The position numbers were made by a program, and so were the translations under genes. The notes under the pieces were generated by a model, which had not been told where the DNA came from, searched no databases, and was given only the letters and a program-made list of their open reading frames with translations. 64,000 nt of DNA from the NCBI GenBank assembly GCA_020002185.1, contig CM034539.1:29839750-29903749 (forward strand). Direction: 5' to 3'. Shown piece after piece: positions 59,578 through 64,000 of the stretch; position 1 is the stretch's first letter; every line of letters starts with the position of its first letter. Origin of the DNA: Paraescarpia echinospica. Taxonomy: Eukaryota; Annelida; Polychaeta; Sabellida; Siboglinidae.

Positions 59578-62500
59578 GGAGACAGAGAGAGAGAGGGAGG
59601 GAGGGAGAGAGAGAGAGAGGGAGAGAGGGAGAGTGAGAGAGAGAGGGGGAGAAGGAGAGAGAGAGGGTGAGAGAGGAAGAGGAGAGGATATGACAGTGCA
59701 GGAAAATAAAAGAAGGAAACACAAAATACTGACAACAAGTATCAAGGCGAGCCTCACCCTGGATGGAGACAGAAGCAAGCAACCGACTACTCACAGTGAC
59801 GCCAAAGTCAGGCGAGGTGGAGCTCCACACCGCTCCAATGCTCGCTGTCGCTAACATCGCCTCAATGGCCTCCAGACAGTTGGGAATGTAACCTGAAAGA
59901 GGGAGCCACTGTACTGACAATGTCCACTATGCAGGTAAAATAAAATAAAGTTAAATTCTTTTATAGCTCAGTATCCAGTCCTCAGGACTGTCAAGGCACT
60001 TTACAGTTTACTCCCTGGCTGACCTGTTTAATCAAATACCATCTCGTGTTCTCTAGGAAGCATTCACTCATGCCAAACTTAATGCACAAAGACTACTCAT
60101 ACACAGATATCGACCACTGCCTATAGCCAGGTACTCATTCATACAGCTGAGTAAACTGGATCAATGTAGAGTGAACAAACTTGCCCAAGGTTCGACGTGG
60201 CAGCCCACAATTCAAACCCATTGCTCTAGCCACTGTGCTCCACACAGTAACCCGGTAGGAAAGAATTATTTTAAACCAAGACTTATTTTAAACCCAGAAT
60301 TATTTTTAACCAAGACTGTCTGTTCCTCCGTTGTTAATCTAATGTTCTTAACTAGTTTATAACCATCCACTCCCGACGGGGCAAAACATCAGGTCCAATG
60401 ACATCAATTGTTATCATTACAGGAGATCACCACTTAAATTGTCTTAGATAGGAGAAAGACCCTGTAGAAAGGCAAACATAAACATGTAGATAACTCTAAA
60501 TAACAAGAGTTGTGATTTCTGAACTATATCGCCAATCAATTGGTAAATCTGAGGCCACTGGTTCAATGACGTAAATTAACATCGAAAGAGGAGAGTGGAC
60601 CTCGGTGCTTTGGAGGATATTACCGGTAAACACCAGTATTTCCCGGATTTTCTCATTGCTCTGTCTAAAATATATATATTTTTTAATATGCCAACGGTGA
60701 ACCAACTGAGCTAACTTTCCATTCCTCTCACATCATATTTGTTTCAACGTAAATACTCCGAGTGCCAAACTTGTCTGTGATGTGCTAATTTATTTATGTG
60801 AATGATTTGAATATGCAAATGATGTATACATTTTTGTGACAAAATGTCGAGCCCTGCTTCATTTAACAAATTAGATAATTTGTAAAAAAAAGTGTGACTA
60901 CATGTACACTGATTTTAGGTGCGTAGTTAAATACATATGACAATCTTGATAATACTAATAATAAACTTCTATAGCATCTGTATTCTCAAGAATCTGAGCT
61001 CAGTGATTTCAAACCAAACAGATTACCAAGAAAGTAAACCTAACCACTGTGCAGACTGTGCAGTTGTCACAAAGATAAGCTATGACATTAGTGAGAGAGG
61101 TCAACAATTTCTTGTTGTGCTTTCACTTCAGGTGATCACTTCAGATAAGATTAAGATACTTCATAATCCATTAGATACCTGTTGGAAACTATCTTTATAC
61201 CTTGCACATACTTATAGATATATGAGGCTCAGAAATAAACATGTCATTGTTGGCATAAATAAAAGGACAACACATAATTAGCTAACTGCATAAATCAATA
61301 AGATATACAGATTGTAATTTTATTTCATTAAGATTTGCAAAACTTAAGGCTTGAGCGGTGGTTATCATGTCGGTTGATTTCTTTACTTTTTCTTCATAGA
61401 ACATTAGTACCGGTAGGTGTTGGTATGACCATATCTACTACAAAAGAAAACATGGCATTAATGTCATATGCTACCAGTCTAACTACTACTTTGTGTGTCT
61501 CAGTGGAATTCCCCTTCAAATTCTTGGAAACTATAACGACATTTCCGTAGAAACGATGACGTTGTAGATGTCCGCAAGTGTAAATTCATATCATATTGTC
61601 TGGTTATTCAGATACCAGTATCCTGTTTTAAGAAGATTACATAATTGCATCGTGATGTTAAATAACTAATGCTGGTGGTAGTCTTCTTGTTTTGTAACTG
61701 AACGCAGTTCGACGCTCAATAACGCCGCCATTTGTTAGTAACCCAGTGTTGACCCCTGACCAATCAGGTGCCACCAAAACACAGGCTAGCACTTGGGGCC
61801 GTAGGCCAGTCATAAACACGAGGTCGTTCGATATTTAGTCATTACAAAAATAGATTGCAGGGCCTAGTTGACGGGAAAACATGGGAATATCTCAAAAACA
61901 GATGTCTCCGTCAATTTGTATTAAAAATAAACTGCTTGCCAATGAAAAACGTCGCATTTTATGCAAAACCTGTCTATCTGGTGACATGTCTATTATCAAC
62001 GACAACCAGGAAGCATTACTTAATGTAATTTATAAAAAAAAACTGCAAAAGTTACGAAGCTATAACTTGGCATGCAAGCTGGAATTGCTCAGGATTGTTT
62101 TACAATGGGTGAAGGGGTTGTGCCAAAACCACACGTCAAGTTTTGGCTGCCTTTCAACATTGTAACATTTTTATGAAGCTGTAGCATGTTTAATATGCAT
62201 TTGTTCACAAAACAAACCCATACGAATGTCAATAATATATTTGTGCTTATACAAACAAACAAATAGAAACAAAATGCCATTTTGAGGTGATTTTTTTCCC
62301 ACATATTTTTAATTGTCTTTAAAAGCATGGAAATGTCACTAAACAACGTAGAAACTTAATTCTTTTTGAACTAGAGTATTGCTTGGTGTCTTAGGCAGTC
62401 TGAAAAAAAAATTGTTAGTCTATTATCAAAACTTTTATTAGAAATGATTAATTCAAAACAAGCATGTCTTGGCCACTGGAGCCACCTTAAACAATTGTAA

Positions 62501-63418
62501 AAACAGAGCAAGGTTAAACACAAATGTGATTGCAATTCTTGTTGATAATAATCAACCAAACACTGACATCACAGGTTATTTTTAGCAAACATTCTCTGTT
62601 CAACAAGATCTTATCTACTGATATAGTCAACACAAAATTGTGGTTCATAAACAAGGCATACTAGTTTGCTTGTTTACTGGTCATGTACTTTTAAACATTA
62701 AATTTTCAACTGCAGTTTACTTACTTTGGAAGAGGTTACAGTTATTTTTAAATGTTGTGAAATGTGCATGGTTACAAGCCAAGGTAGATCACCTGTATTG
62801 TTTTCCTTTGAGGAAACGAAAAGTAGAACAGTTAAGCAGGCATGATTAATTTGCATAACAGTACATGACAGTGTGTTTAGTGTAATTTTTAAGATACTGA
62901 ATGTGTATTAAATTATTTATACAGTCATTTTGTTCTCAATAAGACAGATTAAAAGACTAGAAGACACAATGTAATATAGGGTAAGGGTTCAGATATATAT
63001 TTTATTCAGGAACAGCGTAGATTAGAAATTATTTGTGTCTGTTATCCTAGGTGGTACTGTCCAGAAGCCAGGAAAGGATCTTATAATTTTATTACAATGA
63101 AGCATTCCTTTAGCAATAATATGATACCTCATTCATATTTTTATGACAAATATTAGCAAAGTTATGATTTTTATATGAACAGTATGCTACACAGGATTTT
63201 CAGCAGTCATTTATATGGTTAAATATTGTTAAATTTATTATGTCAAATTACCAGGTAATCACCTAGCCACTATTCTGTTCCCTCACCCCCGCCCAAACAC
63301 CCACCTACAACTCTGTCCCCTTTCTTTATTCCCGCCTTTCTCATGACGGCAGCAAATCTGGTGACATCCCGACGTAACTCGCCAAATGTCCGAGTCTTGA
63401 CATCTTTTTGCCCTTCTC
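48984..63418 (-). CDS. AACS: Acetoacetyl-CoA synthetase, 3' part (15 exons)
   Basis: This cytosolic enzyme activates acetoacetate with ATP and CoA to acetoacetyl-CoA, feeding ketone bodies into lipid and sterol synthesis. Exons, 5' to 3': 63305-63418, 59795-59892, 59332-59446, 58773-58857, 57461-57611, 56386-56466, 55174-55298, 54488-54552, 53674-53796, 52652-52765, 52008-52133, 51288-51357, 50810-50868, 50211-50416, 48984-49121. All phases agree and give 555 residues to the stop. ANL-superfamily motifs are clear: [18 protein letters not shown] (phosphate loop), [26 protein letters not shown] with [15 protein letters not shown], and the C-terminal [11 protein letters not shown] with the acyl-adenylate lysine. 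The end NMPELQDY matches the family's PELQ-type tail. About 115 N-terminal residues are missing to the right of the window. The intron before the last exon uses a GC donor (CCG|GCAAGT). Confidence 0.97.
49196..49228. repeat. (CA/CG)n microsatellite
   Basis: Short CACGCACG run in the last AACS intron. Confidence 0.8.
51413..51495. mobile_element. Mariner-like MITE fragment
   Basis: TACAGTGGAACCTGTCTTGA is followed by an inverted CTCAAGACAGGTGGTTGTA, typical of TA-flanked mariner-type ends. It is short and without coding capacity. Confidence 0.5.
51535..51592. repeat. Short tandem repeat, 18-bp unit
   Basis: GGCATGGAATGCAGATAC and variants occur three times in an AACS intron. Confidence 0.85.
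52830..52892. repeat. Short tandem repeat, GTACGAGCAAGCACA
   Basis: Three copies of a 15-bp unit in an AACS intron. Confidence 0.85.
54300..54480 (-). mobile_element. SINE family B, diverged, reversed
   Basis: CTATAGCCAGGTACTCA, CTGGGTGAACTGAGGCAAC and the tRNA-like end CTAACCACTACGCCACCTTG follow in reverse SINE B order. It ends just before AACS exon 54488-54552. Confidence 0.75.
55325..56385. repeat. Long minisatellite in an AACS intron, 21-bp unit
   Basis: About 1 kb of units such as GTGACGTGTCCACTTACACCG. The first part (to about 55770) shows a longer, multi-unit pattern with CTTGCATTACTGACAGTCAC; the later part is the plain 21-bp array. Because 21 is a multiple of three, long frames (up to 338 codons) stay open on both strands. 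Confidence 0.95.
56515..56656. mobile_element. MITE-like palindromic element
   Basis: Starts GGGGGCTGTTCCACTAAGCT and ends TTAGTGAAACGGCCTC, which is roughly its inverse, with inner TTCTTAAG / CTCTTAAGAA also paired. Confidence 0.65.
56700..57380. other. AACS intron sequence
   Basis: Contains a diverged duplication: ATATGCAAAACTGATGG(A/T)GAT occurs near 57195 and 57336, each after a CCACC-rich stretch. Nothing else is recognised. Confidence 0.5.
57701..58025 (+). mobile_element. SINE family B, well preserved
   Basis: tRNA-like head GGTGCAGTGGCTAGAGC with B box GGGTTCGAATCC at 57753-57764, then the family body (CTCCAGTTCACTCAGCTGTA, GAGTACCTGGCTATAGACAG) and a tail ending ATATAAGAACCTGCC. 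This is the clearest copy for defining the family. Confidence 0.85.
59472..59692. repeat. (GA)n-rich simple repeat
   Basis: About 220 bases of GAGA/GGGA between two AACS exons. The Leu-Ser frames across it are artefacts. Confidence 0.95.
59950..60245 (-). mobile_element. SINE family B, reversed
   Basis: CAGTCCTCAGGACTG, CTCCCTGGCTGACCTGTT, TATAGCCAGGTACTCATTCA and CTTGCCCAAGGTTCGAC occur in the order of a reversed family B copy. Confidence 0.8.
60246..63304. other. First visible AACS intron
   Basis: No clear gene. Around 61690-61870 the base composition rises in GC, with a CCAATCAG box (61761-61768) and GCCGCCATTT, followed by a 94-codon frame on the + strand (61881-62165). The frame resembles nothing I know, so it is noted but not called as a gene. 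Confidence 0.45.
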
Positions 63419-64000
63419 CTGAAACAGACATGTCACATGACTTCTATATTATAAAACAATAGTTTTCTGTCTGTCCATGAACCCATATCTTTATGATTAT
63501 TCATGACATTTTTGTCCAAAGAAGCGGGTGAACGCAGACAGAGGACAGTGGGTCTTGGCTCCTAGTCTAGACAGTCCTTGATGTCTTGTGCAAACTGCAA
63601 GACTTTTGAAGTGAGTCTTGTGTGTTTATTCGACGTAATATAAAAGTCTGGCGTTTTGATGCAACATAATTTTTGTCTGGTGGTCATCTGACTAGTTTGA
63701 TCCAATTTGAAAAGTTTATCGCGGAACACATGTTTTGCACAAGCACGCAGTGTAAAATCAATAACTTTCAACAACTGGCCAATCAGTGAACAGCATTTTT
63801 TAAAAGCAAATACAAATGCTATGATTGCAGTGATACGGTATAATCTATTTTGTTTTCATTCAACAAACGTTGCTCCAAGCTTTGCATCATGATACAGAAA
63901 CATTTCTGTTTCGTCGGACGAGTGTAAAACAAAAACAAAACTTGGCAATGTCTCTAGCTTCAAGTTAGTGTATTAATATAGATTTTTTAACACACCATAT
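63419..64000. other. Window edge, within the AACS gene
   Basis: Presumed intron between the missing 5' AACS exons and the exon at 63305-63418. I recognise no further exon. Confidence 0.5.

Overview
The window looks like nuclear DNA of a marine annelid. The main evidence is a three-exon extracellular-haemoglobin globin with a signal peptide, the two conserved disulfide cysteines and introns at the usual B12.2 and G7.0 positions. A cysteine eleven residues after the distal histidine is the 'Cys+11' known from sulfide-exposed annelids such as siboglinid tubeworms and Arenicola, so a siboglinid is plausible but not proven. The rest is typical animal DNA: spliced genes with long introns, tRNA-derived SINEs, CR1-like LINEs, a gypsy LTR element, MITEs and many microsatellites.

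Layout. (1) 1-10436: globin gene on the + strand, with a likely TATA promoter and noncoding first exon near 2.0 kb and coding exons at 2893-3092, 5126-5342 and 7241-7357. A foldback repeat fills much of the intron after the first coding exon. The segment from the end of exon 2 through the poly(A) signal is duplicated in tandem, giving a second identical terminal exon at 9828-9944. (2) 10437-18850: repeats and a structurally complete but decayed Ty3/gypsy element at 11798-16104 (173-bp LTRs, CTGAC target duplication). (3) 18851-39395: a CR1-like LINE on the minus strand, cut in two by an 18.9-kb insertion (19890-38815). (4) 40424-45770: a GT22 (ALG9/PIG-B/PIG-Z-like) mannosyltransferase on the + strand with one frameshift. 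(5) 48984-63418: acetoacetyl-CoA synthetase on the minus strand, 15 exons visible, 5' end outside the window.

The most unusual object is the 18.9-kb insertion. It has terminal inverted arms of about 2.4 kb, begins with TATGGAACGATATTAGGGCC, and is flanked by the direct repeat CGCTACG. It interrupts the reverse transcriptase of the LINE so that the two LINE halves read on from each other. Each arm carries the first two exons of a decayed gene with a SAP-like start; the SWIM zinc-finger exons lie only in the unique centre. The left arm has taken a 5.0-kb insertion (9-bp target duplication) that contains an intact 1137-codon LINE ORF with a 2A-like motif. The right arm has taken a 2.3-kb TA-flanked element. 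Each arm serves as the reference for what happened to the other. Without the two nested insertions the element would be about 11.5 kb. I could not identify its transposase or assign it to a known superfamily.

The host genes are unrelated in function: oxygen (and possibly sulfide) carriage, glycan/GPI mannosylation, and cytosolic ketone-body activation. Exon limits were read by eye from splice signals and family similarity; no search was run.
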